Shown: positions 37,032 through 45,760 of the stretch, piece after piece | Numbering within the stretch: position 1 is the first letter of the stretch | Layout of the letters: the number at the start of each line of letters is the position of its first letter | NCBI RefSeq assembly: GCF_019083965.1 | Contig: NZ_JAHRCY010000002.1 | Span: forward strand, 186,001-250,000 | From: Catellatospora tritici | Lineage (GTDB): Bacteria > Actinomycetota > Actinomycetes > Mycobacteriales > Micromonosporaceae | Direction: 5' to 3' | DNA: 64,000 nucleotides | Notes under the pieces: generated by a model | The model's database searches: none | Told to the model about the DNA's origin: nothing | The model's input: only the letters and a program-made list of their open reading frames with translations | Made by a program: the position numbers and the translations under genes

Positions 37032-38291
37032 ATGAAGATCGCAGTCGTGGGTGGAGGCTCCACCTACACCCCCGAGCTGGTCGACGGGTTCGCCCGGCTC
37101 GCCGGCAGCCTCGCCGTCACCGAGCTGGCGCTGGTCGACCCGGCCGCCGACCGGCTCGACGTGATCGGGCCGTACGCGCGGCGGCTGCTGGCCCACCACG
37201 GCCACCCCGGCGCGCTGACCTGGACCGCCGATCTGGACGCGGGGCTGAGCGGCGCCGACGTGGTGGTGCTCCAGCTGCGGGTCGGTGGGCAGGCCGCCCG
37301 GATCAGCGACGAGACGTTCCCGCTGGACTGCGGGTGCGTCGGGCAGGAGACCACCGGCGCGGGCGGCCTGGCCAAGGCGCTGCGTACGGTGCCGGTCGTG
37401 CTCGACATCGCCGAGCGCGCCGCCCGGCTGGCCAACCCGGGCGCGTGGATCGTGGACTTCACCAACCCGGTCGGCATCGTCACCCGGGCGCTGCTGGACG
37501 CGGGGCACCGGGCGATCGGCCTGTGCAACGTGGCGATCGGCTTCCAGCGGCGCTTCGCCGCGCTGCTCGGCGTCGACCCGGCGCAGGTCACCCTGGACCA
37601 TGTCGGCCTCAACCACCTGACCTGGGAGCGCGCCGCGTACGTCGACGGCGTCGACCGGCTGCCCGAGCTGCTGCGCGACCACCTGCCCGCGCTGGCCGAC
37701 CAGGTGCAGCTGCCCGCCGACCTGCTGACCCGGTTGGGCAGTGTCCCGTCGTACTACCTGCGCTACTTCTACGCCCACGACCTGGTCGTGCGCGAGGAGC
37801 GCGGCGCCCCGACCCGGGGCGAGAAGGTGGCCGGCATGGAGTCCCAGCTGCTGGCCATGTACGCCGACCCGACCCTTTCCACCAAGCCCGACCTGCTGTC
37901 GCAGCGCGGCGGCGCGTTCTACTCCGAGGCCGCGGTGGGCCTGATCACCTCGCTGGTCACCGGCGACGGCGGCGTGCACGCGGTCAACCTGCGCAACGAC
38001 GGCCACCTGCCGTTCCTGCCCGACGCGGCGGTGATCGAGGTGAGCGCCCGGGTCGACCACGACGGTGCGGTGCCGCTGGCCGCCCCGCCGGTGCCGCCGC
38101 TGATGTCGGGCCTGATCTCCGGCGTGGCCGCGTACGAGGAGCTGGCCGTGCGGGCGGCGGTGCACGGCGGTCGGGACCGCGTCTACGACGCGCTGCTGGC
38201 CCACCCGCTGGTCGGGCAGTACGAGCAGGCCGAGGCCCTGACCGACAAGCTGCTGGCCGCCAACTCCGCGCACCTGGCGTGGGCCCGATGA
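37032..38291 (+). CDS. GH4 family 6-phospho-beta-glucosidase
   Basis: A 419-residue NAD- and metal-dependent glycosidase. The Rossmann start is VVGGGSTYTPELVDG; C165 and N166 (LCNVAIG) and H195 (LNHLTW) are the metal-site residues of GH4. The branch is that of 6-phospho-beta-glucosidases, cytosolic enzymes that open phosphorylated disaccharides by an oxidation/elimination mechanism. It overlaps the kinase gene (ATGA). No PTS or ABC transporter is encoded beside it, so substrate entry is unclear. Confidence 0.9.
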   Translation: MKIAVVGGGSTYTPELVDGFARLAGSLAVTELALVDPAADRLDVIGPYARRLLAHHGHPGALTWTADLDAGLSGADVVVLQLRVGGQAARISDETFPLDCGCVGQETTGAGGLAKALRTVPVVLDIAERAARLANPGAWIVDFTNPVGIVTRALLDAGHRAIGLCNVAIGFQRRFAALLGVDPAQVTLDHVGLNHLTWERAAYVDGVDRLPELLRDHLPALADQVQLPADLLTRLGSVPSYYLRYFYAHDLVVREERGAPTRGEKVAGMESQLLAMYADPTLSTKPDLLSQRGGAFYSEAAVGLITSLVTGDGGVHAVNLRNDGHLPFLPDAAVIEVSARVDHDGAVPLAAPPVPPLMSGLISGVAAYEELAVRAAVHGGRDRVYDALLAHPLVGQYEQAEALTDKLLAANSAHLAWAR

Positions 38292-39286
38292 ACTCCACCG
38301 AACTGTTCCTGGCCGTCGACGGCGGCAACTCCAAGACCGACGTCGTGCTGGCCGACACCGACGGTCGCGTGCACGGCTTCGTGCGCGGCCCCGGTTCGTC
38401 GCCGCAGACCCTCGGCGTCGACGCGGCCGTGAAGCTGGTCGACGGGCTGGTGGCGGCGGCACTGCGGGCGGCGGAGATGCCGCCGACGGTGCCGGTGGCC
38501 CGCGCCGAGGTGTACCTGTCCGGCGTCGATCTGCCGATCGAGGTCGACGTCGCCGCGGCGGCGATCGCGGCGACCGGCTGGGCGCAGTCGTACCGGGTGG
38601 ACAACGACACGTTCGCGCTGATGCGCGCGGGCACCGACAGCCCTGACGCGGTCGCGGTGGTGTGCGGGGCCGGGATCAACTGCGTCGGGCGTGCCGCCGA
38701 CGGGCGTACGGCGCGCTTCCCCGCGCTCGGCATGATCTCCGGCGACTGGGGCGGCGGCCAGCACCTGGCGTCGCTGGCGATGTGGCACGCCGCGCGCGGC
38801 GAGGACGGCCGGGGCCCGGCCACCGCGCTGGTCGAGGCGGTGGCGGCGCACTTCGGCCGAGAGACGGTCCATGCGGTGATCGCCGGGGTGCACCTGGGCG
38901 AGCTGCCGTCGGCGCGGCTGGACAGCCTGAGCGAGGTGCTGTTCACGGTGGCCGCCGCCGGTGACGCGGTGGCTCGGCGGGTGGTGGCCCGGCAGGCGTC
39001 GGAGATCACGGCCCTGGCGACCGTGGCCGCGGACCGGCTCGGCCTGCGCGACCTGCCATACGAGGTGGTCCTCGGCGGCGGGGTGCTGCGGGCCGGTCAC
39101 GCGCTGCTCAACGACGCGGTCTACGAAGGGGTGAAGGCCCACTCGTCGGCTGTTCGGCTAGCCGTGGTGGCTGCGCCGCCGGTGGTGGGAGCGGGCCTCT
39201 TCGCCCTGGATGCGCTGGGTGCGACGTCTGCTGCCGCGGCCGGGCTGCGCGCGGCGCTGGCGACGGCGCGACCTCAGCTCACTTAG
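38288..39286 (+). CDS. BadF/BcrA-type sugar kinase (GlcNAc kinase-like)
   Basis: A 332-residue ASKHA-fold kinase with phosphate-binding loop AVDGGNSKTDV (D11-D18), GAGINCVGR and LGGGVL. It belongs to the BadF/N-acetylglucosamine kinase group, whose best-known members phosphorylate GlcNAc at C6. It is coupled to the GH4 gene (4-base overlap), which needs 6-phosphorylated substrates, so the two could act in sequence. It converges on the PadR gene with an 8-base overlap. Confidence 0.88.
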   Translation: MNSTELFLAVDGGNSKTDVVLADTDGRVHGFVRGPGSSPQTLGVDAAVKLVDGLVAAALRAAEMPPTVPVARAEVYLSGVDLPIEVDVAAAAIAATGWAQSYRVDNDTFALMRAGTDSPDAVAVVCGAGINCVGRAADGRTARFPALGMISGDWGGGQHLASLAMWHAARGEDGRGPATALVEAVAAHFGRETVHAVIAGVHLGELPSARLDSLSEVLFTVAAAGDAVARRVVARQASEITALATVAADRLGLRDLPYEVVLGGGVLRAGHALLNDAVYEGVKAHSSAVRLAVVAAPPVVGAGLFALDALGATSAAAAGLRAALATARPQLT

Positions 39287-39794
39287 CGATCGCGCTCTTC
39301 AGCCAGTTCAGTGCCGCCTTGTGGTAGGCGACGGCGAACTCCAGCCCAGCCGCGGTGAACTCGTCGCCTTCCTTCTTCGCCTCCTTGGCCTGCTCGCGGG
39401 CTTCCGCCAGGGCCTCGGTGTGGTGGGTGTTCGCGCTGTTGAGCAACGAGTCGAACTGGTTGGTCGCATGCGTGGATCCGAACGCGACACGCAGCGCGTA
39501 TGGGTTGCGCACCAGCTCGCGGCCGGGCTCCTCGTTCAGCCAGCGGGCGAAGGCCCGCTTGCCCGACGCGGTGATCGCATAGGGCTGGCTGGCCCTGGGG
39601 CCGGGCTTGCCGAGCTTGACATAGCCGAGCTCGGCGAGGACCGGCAGCTCGCGGTAGACCTGAGACCGCGTCATGGACCAGTACGGGCTGAGTCTGCGCT
39701 CGGCCGCGGCCATGAGTTGGCCACCGGTCATCGGGCCATCGTGCAGCAGACCGAGCACGGCCGCCGCAGTAGCGTTGATTCCTACCTCTGCCAT
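39279..39794 (-). CDS. PadR-family transcriptional regulator
   Basis: A 171-residue PadR regulator: winged helix (AAVLGLLHDGPMTGGQLMAA, RSQVYRELPVLAELGYV, basic wing GPRASQPYAIT) and a C-terminal dimerisation helix rich in Glu and Ala. PadR proteins repress nearby genes, often exporters, in response to small molecules. Target unknown. The intergenic region before it holds several inverted repeats. Confidence 0.9.
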   Translation of the reverse strand: MAEVGINATAAAVLGLLHDGPMTGGQLMAAAERRLSPYWSMTRSQVYRELPVLAELGYVKLGKPGPRASQPYAITASGKRAFARWLNEEPGRELVRNPYALRVAFGSTHATNQFDSLLNSANTHHTEALAEAREQAKEAKKEGDEFTAAGLEFAVAYHKAALNWLKSAIAK

Positions 39795-39849
39795 GTCTCA
39801 ACGCTGCCACTTCCGCAGCCTTCTGTCCAGGATATCGCTCATACACAGT

Positions 39850-39897
39850 GGACTGTTCGCGCCGGACAGTCCAGCTTCGACTGTCTGATCAGACAGT
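39850..39897. promoter_or_regulatory. Two inverted repeats upstream of padR
   Basis: GGACTGT-N9-ACAGTCC (39850-39872) is followed by the perfect 18-bp palindrome ACTGTCTGATCAGACAGT (39880-39897). Both contain ACTGT/ACAGT half-sites and lie 56-103 bases upstream of the padR start, so they are good candidate autoregulatory operators. Confidence 0.5.
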
Positions 39898-40028
39898 AAT
39901 ATGTCCGTTTCCTGCCTCGGACTGCCTGCCTGGCGGGATCGCGCAAAAGCCGCATATTTCTTCGGCGTGTCGATCTTGTCGGACTGCCGACGCCTTGTGG
40001 GTGATCTTCCATGATTAGGCGCCACCAC

Positions 40029-40042
40029 ATCCGACTAATCGG
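40029..40042. promoter_or_regulatory. Short inverted repeat between padR and kynA
   Basis: TCCGACTAATCGGA has 5-bp arms around 4 bases. It lies 34 bases beyond the kynA stop and far upstream of padR. Function not determinable. Confidence 0.3.
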
Positions 40043-40075
40043 ACATATTCTCGCACGTAGCGTATTCGGCCCGTT

Positions 40076-40954
40076 TCACAGGGTGGCGCGCAGCGCCCAG
40101 AGGTCCGGATAGAACCTGAGATCAAGTCGTGACCTGAGATACGGCGCCCCCGCCGAGCCCCCGGTGCCCGGTTTGGTGCCTATCTGCCGTTCTGCCATGA
40201 GCACGTGCCGCGCCCGCCACAGCGCCCACGCCTGATCGTGCGCGAGCAGCGCCTCGGCGACGTCCCACAGCGCCCCATAGCGCCCCCGATCGTGGGCGAC
40301 GGCCGCCAGCGAGGCAAGTCGCCGCTCCGGTGTGTCCACCGCGAAACCGTGCGCGGCCAGCAGTGACAGGAAGCCGTCCCACAGACTCGGCTCAGCCAAC
40401 CGGGCGCGCAGCCGTCGCCGCTCCACGGGATCCAGGTCGCGCAGCCGCTCCACGAAGCCGGGGTCCTTCAGCCCGGACAGGAACTCGATCTCCCGGAACT
40501 GGACCGACTGGAAGCCCGAGGCAGGTGCGAGGTTTGTCCGGAACGTCAGGAAGTCCTGCGGGGTCATCGTGTCGATCACGTCGACCTGCTGCATCAGCAA
40601 CCGCTCGATCACCTGGCAGCGTTCCAGCCGTACCCGGGGCACATAGGTCTCCCCCGCCAGCAGATGGTCGCGCGCGTCGGCCAACTCGTGCAGCAGCAGC
40701 TTGAACCACAGCTCGTACACCTGATGGATGGTGATGAACAGCAGCTCGTCGTGGGCCGGCGGGTCCGATTCGGGCTGCTGCTGGGCCAGCAGCTGCGGAA
40801 TCCGCAGGTACCGCCCGTAGGTGAGTCGCCCGCCCTGCTCGCCGAAGCTGCGCTCGCCCTCGGCGACGGCCGCCCCGTCCTCGGGAGAGCCGGTGCGAGC
40901 GCGGGGATCGCCCACGTGCGGACCGGCCCGGTCACCTGACGGGTGGTAGGTCAC
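40076..40954 (-). CDS. kynA: Tryptophan 2,3-dioxygenase
   Basis: A 292-residue haem enzyme that opens the indole ring of L-tryptophan to N-formylkynurenine, the first step of the kynurenine pathway. FITIHQVYELWFKLLLHE supplies distal H77; NLAPASGFQS and HVLMAERQIGTKPGTGGS (proximal His and substrate loop) are intact. The N-terminal 40 residues are extra and polar. The start is GTG with a weak ribosome binding site; kynU and kynB are not nearby. Confidence 0.95.
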   Translation of the reverse strand: MTYHPSGDRAGPHVGDPRARTGSPEDGAAVAEGERSFGEQGGRLTYGRYLRIPQLLAQQQPESDPPAHDELLFITIHQVYELWFKLLLHELADARDHLLAGETYVPRVRLERCQVIERLLMQQVDVIDTMTPQDFLTFRTNLAPASGFQSVQFREIEFLSGLKDPGFVERLRDLDPVERRRLRARLAEPSLWDGFLSLLAAHGFAVDTPERRLASLAAVAHDRGRYGALWDVAEALLAHDQAWALWRARHVLMAERQIGTKPGTGGSAGAPYLRSRLDLRFYPDLWALRATL

Positions 40955-40995
40955 CCATCAACCGTAACCTTCATCCGATTTGTCCGCATAGCACC

Positions 40996-41029
40996 ACGCC
41001 GCACCCGCCCGGTGGGGCGGGTGCGGCGT
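40996..41029 (-). terminator. Terminator of pruA
   Basis: ACGCCGCACCCGCCC and GGGCGGGTGCGGCGT form a perfect 15-bp stem with loop GGTG, 12 bases after the pruA stop on the minus strand. No T-run. Confidence 0.75.
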
Positions 41030-41040
41030 ATCGGCGCAGG

Positions 41041-42687
41041 TCAGGCGCGCGGGTTGTCGGTGTCCATGTGCGGGTACCGGTGGTCCTTCGGCGGCACGAA
41101 GGTCTCCTTGATGGTCCGCGGCGACATCCAGCGGACCAGGTTGTGCCAGGAGCCCGCCTTGTCGTTGGTGCCCGAGGCCCGGCCGCCGCCGAAGGGCTGC
41201 TGGCCCACCACGGCACCGGTCGGCTTGTCGTTGAGGTAGAAGTTGCCCGCCGCGAAGCGCAGCTCCTTGGCCATCCACTCCAGGGCCCGGCGGTCCTGGG
41301 CGAAGATCGCGCCGGTCAGCGCGTACGGCGCGACGCTCTCGGCCTGGCGGACCACGGCCTCGAAGTCGGCGTCGTCGAAGACGTGCACGGCCAGGATCGG
41401 CCCGAAGTACTCGGTGGTGAAGACCTCGTTGGCCGGGTCGTCGCAGACGATGACCGTCGGCGAGACGAAGAAGCCCTCGCTGTCGTCGACGGTGCCGCCG
41501 ACCAGGATCTCGCAGGACTCCGACGCCCTGGCCTTCTCGATCGCCGCCGCGTGCCGCGCGAACGCGCGCCCGTCGATCACGGCGCCGCCGAAGTTGGCGA
41601 AGTCGTTCACGTCACCGTAGGTCAGCGACCGCGTGTCGGCCTCGAGCTGATCGCGCACGCCCGCCTCCCACAGCGAGCGCGGCACGTACGCCCGCGAGGC
41701 GGCCGAGCACTTCTGGCCCTGGTACTCGAAGGCGCCCCGCACCAGCGCGGTGACCAGCGCATCCGGGTCGGCCGACGGGTGCGCGATGACGAAGTCCTTG
41801 CCGCCGGTCTCACCCACGATGCGCGGGTACGACCGGTAGCCGGCGATGTTGTCGCCGATCTGCTTCCACAGGTGCTGGAAGACCTTGGTCGAGCCGGTGA
41901 AGTGGATGCCCGCCAGGTCCGGGTCGGCCAGGGCGACGTCGGAGACGGCCAGGCCGTCGCCGGTGACCATGTTGATCACGCCCGGAGGCAGGCCCGCCTC
42001 CTCGAACAGCCGCATGATGAAGTGCGCCGCGAACTGCTGGGTGTGCGCCGGCTTCCACAGCACGGTGTTGCCCATCAGCGCCGGGGTCGCCGGCAGGTTG
42101 CCCGCGATCGCGGTGAAGTTGAACGGGGTGATCGCGTAGACGAAGCCCTCCAGCGGGCGGTGGTCGAAGCGGTTCCACACCCCGGGCGAGGAGATCGGCT
42201 GCTCGGCCAGCAGCTTGCGGCCGAAGAGCACGTTGAAGCGCAGGAAGTCGATCAGCTCGCAGGCGGAGTCGATCTCGGCCTGCTGGACGGTCTTGGACTG
42301 ACCGAGCATGGTGGCGCCGTTGAGGGTGTCCCGCCACGGTCCGGCGAGCAGGTCGGCCGCCTTGAGGAAGATCGCCGCCCGGTCGTCGAAGGACATATCA
42401 CGCCAAAGAGGGGCGGCTTTTTTCGCGGCCGTCACCGCCGCCACCGCATCGGCGTTGGTGGCATTGTGGGTGACTCCCAGCACATGCGAGTGCTTGTGCG
42501 GCTGGACGACGTCGATCGCCTGGCCGCCACCCATGCGCTGCTGCCCGTCGATGGTCATCGTCAGGTCGACCCGGTCGGCGGCCAGCTCCTTCAACCGCTT
42601 GCTCAGGTTGGCCCGCTCCTTGGAGCCAGGGGCGTAGGTCCGCACCGGCTCGTTGTGCGGGTCGGGCACCAGGGATACGGCATCCAT
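41041..42687 (-). CDS. pruA: 1-pyrroline-5-carboxylate dehydrogenase
   Basis: A 548-residue aldehyde dehydrogenase that oxidises glutamate gamma-semialdehyde to glutamate in proline catabolism. The catalytic cysteine lies in YQGQKCSAASR, the general-base glutamate in GETGGKDF, and the NAD loop in FTGSTKV. Family-typical length. ATG start with a GGAG site. Proline dehydrogenase is not beside it. The 278 bases upstream hold one inverted repeat. Confidence 0.96.
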   Translation of the reverse strand: MDAVSLVPDPHNEPVRTYAPGSKERANLSKRLKELAADRVDLTMTIDGQQRMGGGQAIDVVQPHKHSHVLGVTHNATNADAVAAVTAAKKAAPLWRDMSFDDRAAIFLKAADLLAGPWRDTLNGATMLGQSKTVQQAEIDSACELIDFLRFNVLFGRKLLAEQPISSPGVWNRFDHRPLEGFVYAITPFNFTAIAGNLPATPALMGNTVLWKPAHTQQFAAHFIMRLFEEAGLPPGVINMVTGDGLAVSDVALADPDLAGIHFTGSTKVFQHLWKQIGDNIAGYRSYPRIVGETGGKDFVIAHPSADPDALVTALVRGAFEYQGQKCSAASRAYVPRSLWEAGVRDQLEADTRSLTYGDVNDFANFGGAVIDGRAFARHAAAIEKARASESCEILVGGTVDDSEGFFVSPTVIVCDDPANEVFTTEYFGPILAVHVFDDADFEAVVRQAESVAPYALTGAIFAQDRRALEWMAKELRFAAGNFYLNDKPTGAVVGQQPFGGGRASGTNDKAGSWHNLVRWMSPRTIKETFVPPKDHRYPHMDTDNPRA

Positions 42688-42723
42688 CGATGGCTCCTTC
42701 GATCGGAAGGGATGTCAACGTCG

Positions 42724-42743
42724 TTTGCATACTCGCATGCAAA
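42724..42743. promoter_or_regulatory. Operator-like inverted repeat upstream of pruA
   Basis: TTTGCAT and ATGCAAA are perfect 7-bp arms, 6 bases apart, 37 bases before the pruA start. It probably binds a regulator of proline use. The regulator is not in the window. Confidence 0.5.
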
Positions 42744-42965
42744 GCACGCCCGTGACATCGGGCGAGCGCTGCCATGTGATCCGTTCCACGTGGCCGGGCC
42801 AGCCCTCCCGGTCCACGATACCCACCCTTCCGGCATGGCTAGGCTAGGTCGCCAGAGCACCCCGACCCCCTTCGCCTGCCGTCCCAGGCCCCCGCGACCA
42901 GGGCCCGCCGCGGCGGCGTGCACCACGGCCGCGACCGGCCCACCGCCGCCCGTCAGGAGACCACG

Positions 42966-43937
42966 ATGACCGAGCCAGCGATCGCCACATCCGAGCCCGT
43001 CGACACCCCCGCCCCGGCACAGCGGCGGGGCACTCCGGCCACGCCCACCCCGGCCGTGCCGGTGGCACCCGCGCCGACCTGGCTCGCCTTCTCCGCGCTG
43101 GCCTGGCTACTGCTGTCGCTGCTGGTCAACCGGACCGCGTTCACGCCGGGCAGCACCGACTTCAACCTCGCCCTGGCCGCCGTCGCCCTGCCCGGCCTGG
43201 TCCAGGCCAGCCTGGTCGCGGGCGTGGCCGTCTCCCTGTTCACCACCGGCTGGCTCGACGCCCACGGCAAGGCCCCGTCCACCGGCGTACGCTTCGCCGC
43301 GGGCATCGGCGCGGGACTGTTCGCCGGCGCCGTGGCCACCTCCGCCGCGCTGCTGGTCTTCGGCGTCCCCGCCGGCGCGGGCGGCGTGCTCGCCCTCACC
43401 GTCGGCCTCGCGGGCGCCCTCGGCGGCGCGCTCGGTGCCTGGAGCAACCGCCCGCTGCTGCGCGCCGGGGTCATCGCCGCCCTGTCCGTCATGGTCCTGG
43501 CGTTCGTGGCGCACCGCTTCGCCGACCCGCTGCTGCGCCTGTTCGGCGACGACGGCACCCCCGCCGGGCGGTACGCCGCCAACGGCTGGGTCGCGTTCAC
43601 CCTGTCCCTGGTCTCTGGCATCACCGCCGGGCTGCTGGCGTTCTGGCGGCTGCGGGCGCTGTCGCGCCAGGCCGGGCAGCCGCCCCGCTGGCCGGTCTAC
43701 CTGCTCGCGGGCGGCGCGGCCGGGCTCATGCTGGCCATCGCCGAGCTGTTCACCCGCCTCGGCGCGCCGTGGCTGCTCAGCATGGCCAGCACGGACGTCA
43801 CCGGCGACCAGCTGTTCGAGAACATGGCGGCCGACTCGCGGCTGAACACCTGCCTGGTCGTGTTCTTCGTCGGCGCCATCACGGCGATGGTGGCCTACGG
43901 CCGTACCCTGCCCAAGGTCACCGCCGACGCAAACTGA
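42966..43937 (+). CDS. Polytopic membrane protein, unknown
   Basis: A 323-residue protein: a Pro/Ala-rich N-terminus of about 50 residues and about seven or eight hydrophobic helices. No transporter motif is recognisable. ATG 42966 has AGGAG 5 bases upstream, which decides the start over earlier in-frame codons. It diverges from pruA and converges on the DUF6912 gene, with a palindromic repeat between them. Confidence 0.75.
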   Translation: MTEPAIATSEPVDTPAPAQRRGTPATPTPAVPVAPAPTWLAFSALAWLLLSLLVNRTAFTPGSTDFNLALAAVALPGLVQASLVAGVAVSLFTTGWLDAHGKAPSTGVRFAAGIGAGLFAGAVATSAALLVFGVPAGAGGVLALTVGLAGALGGALGAWSNRPLLRAGVIAALSVMVLAFVAHRFADPLLRLFGDDGTPAGRYAANGWVAFTLSLVSGITAGLLAFWRLRALSRQAGQPPRWPVYLLAGGAAGLMLAIAELFTRLGAPWLLSMASTDVTGDQLFENMAADSRLNTCLVVFFVGAITAMVAYGRTLPKVTADAN

Positions 43938-43960
43938 CGGGGCGCCCGCCCCCACCTAGC

Positions 43961-44025
43961 ATTGACGCTGGCCTATCTAGAGGACGGATTTTCCGTTCCA
44001 GTCCTCTAGATAGGCCAGCGTCGAT
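43961..44025. repeat. Long palindromic repeat, GACGCTGGCCTATC family, copy C
   Basis: 25-base arms (43961-43985 and 44001-44025) pair with one G-U wobble around a 15-base loop. It carries the same flanks as copy B (CCTAGC before, TTTAAAAC-GGGTG after). It lies between convergent genes, 23 bases beyond the membrane-protein stop. Confidence 0.9.
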
Positions 44026-44074
44026 TTAAAACGGGTGTGTCGGCCGGCGGGCGTGGCAGCGCGGTGGCTACCGG

Positions 44075-44587
44075 TCAGGAGGCCAGGAGGTCGGCCAGTT
44101 CCTCGGGGGCGTACCAGAGGAGGTCCAGATCCTCGGCCGAGTCCACGGTGAACTGGGCGTCCGGGTCGCCCCCGGCAGCCCGCTCGACCACCTCGGCGGC
44201 CGCCGCCACGACCGGCTCGGCCTCCGGCTCGTCCACGTGGAACGAGGCGATGGCGGACCGGCGGACCGCGTCACGCAGCCGCACCGTGCTGGTGCCGAGC
44301 TCGCGACCGTCGGCGGTCACCTGGTCGGCGGGCACGTCGACGGAGACCACCACGCGGCGGCGCGGGGCGCTCGGATCGTCGCGCAGCAGGCGCAGGGCGT
44401 CCTGGGCGGCCCGCAGGAAGGCGACGAACTCCAGCTCCTCCTCGTCGCCCTCGGCGTACCACTCGCGCAGTGCCGGGGTGACCGCGTGTGCCGCGACGGG
44501 TGGGCGGCCCAGCTCGCCCGACTCCTGCAGGGCCGCTACCAGCGGCACGGTCGCGGGCAGATAGACCCGTACGAATTCTGCCGCCAC
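44075..44587 (-). CDS. DUF6912 family protein
   Basis: A 170-residue soluble acidic protein; [35 protein letters not shown] and [13 protein letters not shown] are conserved in actinobacterial proteins of this family. Function unknown. GTG 44587 has GGAGGTGA 8 bases upstream, which is much better than the upstream in-frame start. Confidence 0.82.
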   Translation of the reverse strand: MAAEFVRVYLPATVPLVAALQESGELGRPPVAAHAVTPALREWYAEGDEEELEFVAFLRAAQDALRLLRDDPSAPRRRVVVSVDVPADQVTADGRELGTSTVRLRDAVRRSAIASFHVDEPEAEPVVAAAAEVVERAAGGDPDAQFTVDSAEDLDLLWYAPEELADLLAS

Positions 44588-44669
44588 TCGGTCACCTCCG
44601 GCTCGTCCGACCTGTCGGGGACAGTCTCGCATGTCCGGCACCGGGCACACCGTCACCCGCCATCCGATG

Positions 44670-44689
44670 GCAAACTAAAGCAAGTTGAA
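44670..44689 (+). promoter_or_regulatory. 10-bp direct repeats upstream of the HTH gene
   Basis: GCAAACTAAA and GCAAGTTGAA follow head to tail, 28 bases before the ATG at 44718. The same kind of repeat lies at 45009 upstream of the next gene. Ten-base head-to-tail repeats are the type of site bound by BldC-like proteins, so the HTH protein may bind here itself. Confidence 0.45.
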
Positions 44690-44717
44690 GCATCAGACCC
44701 CTCAGGAGAACCCCGCC

Positions 44718-44951
44718 ATGAATCAGCCGCAGCCGCGCTTCCTCACCCTGGAGCAGGTCGCCGAGGAGCTGAGCACGTCGGCGGCGCAGATCTACGCGCT
44801 GGTGCGCCGCGGCGAGCTGCCCGCCATCAGGCTCGGCGGCCGTGGTCAGTGGCGCGTGGAGCGCGCCCGGCTGGAGGAGTTCATCGGCAAGCTCTACGAC
44901 GAGACGCAGCAGTACGTCAAGGACAACCCCCTGTCCGGCGGCGAGGACTGA
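44718..44951 (+). CDS. BldC/excisionase-like helix-turn-helix protein
   Basis: A 77-residue DNA-binding protein: FLTLEQVAEELSTSAAQIYA (winged helix-turn-helix), LVRRGELPAIRLGGRGQWRV (wing) and a C-terminal helix LEEFIGKLYDETQQYV. This is the AlpA/BldC-type fold of MerR-related regulators that bind direct repeats as head-to-tail multimers. ATG 44718 has AGGAG 9 bases upstream and gives the family-typical length. Direct repeats flank the gene on both sides. Confidence 0.82.
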   Translation: MNQPQPRFLTLEQVAEELSTSAAQIYALVRRGELPAIRLGGRGQWRVERARLEEFIGKLYDETQQYVKDNPLSGGED

Positions 44952-44954
44952 GAG

Positions 44955-44963
44955 TTATCCACA
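44955..44963 (+). promoter_or_regulatory. Single DnaA-box consensus
   Basis: TTATCCACA, the perfect DnaA 9-mer, lies 4 bases after the HTH stop, in the promoter region of the gene at 45047. One isolated box is not an origin; it could be a DnaA-regulated promoter element or chance. Confidence 0.3.
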
Positions 44964-45008
44964 GGCATTGACCGTGCCCCATCCGTAGCCACAGAATTTC
45001 AAACGGAG

Positions 45009-45028
45009 GCAAACTCAAGCAAACTCAA
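45009..45028 (+). promoter_or_regulatory. Two identical 10-bp direct repeats
   Basis: GCAAACTCAA is repeated exactly, head to tail, 18 bases before the ATG at 45047, matching the repeats at 44670. A natural target for the HTH protein encoded next to it. Confidence 0.5.
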
Positions 45029-45046
45029 GATCTAGGTGGTGAACCC

Positions 45047-45565
45047 ATGACGGTGCTAGCGTCGCCGCCCGCCATCGCGCCGGGCGCGGTCCGCATCCAC
45101 CGCGCGCCGCTGCTCGACCCGCCGTTCGACGACGAACTGCGCCCCACCACCTACCGGCCGGTCCGGCCCGAGCCACGCGAGGTGATCCCGCCCGAGGCGA
45201 TCGCCGGGGCCTCGCCCGAGTGCCACACCACCGCGCTGCGCTTCCTCAACCTGTGCCTGGAGCTGTTCAACGGCTTCCGCGCCCCCAGCCAGCTGCGCCC
45301 GCTGCTGCGCGTCACCGAGGCCAACGACGTGCTCGACGAGCTGAGCCGCGCGGTGCGCCGCCTGGCCAAGATGCGCCTGTCGCGGCGCAACGCCACCGCG
45401 CGCACTCCCGTCCGCCGCCGACAGCTGCGCACCTGCGAGCCCCGGCCCGGCGTCGCCGAGGTCGCCGCCGTGCTCAGCGACGGCCACAGCACCTGGTCGA
45501 TCGCGTACCGGCTGGAGCGCGACGGCACCACCTGGCGCTGCACCGCCCTCACCGTCCTGCTCTGA
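45047..45565 (+). CDS. Rv3235-like protein
   Basis: A 172-residue soluble protein resembling mycobacterial Rv3235: a Pro-rich N-terminus, then a compact domain (ALRFLNLCLELFNGFRAPSQLR, ELSRAVRRLAKMR, WSIAYRLERDGTTWRCTAL). Genes of this family lie near secA in many actinobacteria, as here. Function unknown. It faces secA convergently across a terminator. Confidence 0.8.
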   Translation: MTVLASPPAIAPGAVRIHRAPLLDPPFDDELRPTTYRPVRPEPREVIPPEAIAGASPECHTTALRFLNLCLELFNGFRAPSQLRPLLRVTEANDVLDELSRAVRRLAKMRLSRRNATARTPVRRRQLRTCEPRPGVAEVAAVLSDGHSTWSIAYRLERDGTTWRCTALTVLL

Positions 45566-45699
45566 CCGGCTCCTCCAGCCACGACTCCCGGGGCGGACGC
45601 CTGCCCGCACGGCACCAGGCGGCGGCCGTTCCGGGTTCCACCACCACTGGAGGGGAGGAGTGCGGCGCGCACGGCAGGGGCAGTCGGGCGCCGCACAAA

Positions 45700-45734
45700 A
45701 ACGGGAGGACCGCCATCCAGGCGGTCCTCCCGTT
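45700..45734. terminator. Bidirectional terminator between Rv3235-like and secA
   Basis: AACGGGAGGACCGCC and GGCGGTCCTCCCGTT form a perfect 15-bp stem with a 5-base loop. AAAAA precedes it and TTCGTCTT follows, so it can work in either direction. Confidence 0.85.
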
Positions 45735-45760
45735 CGTCTTCAGCCCCAACCACCGACCCG

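Noticed and set aside
44955..44963. DnaA box considered as a replication origin
   Set aside because: Single box, no cluster, no dnaA/dnaN genes nearby.
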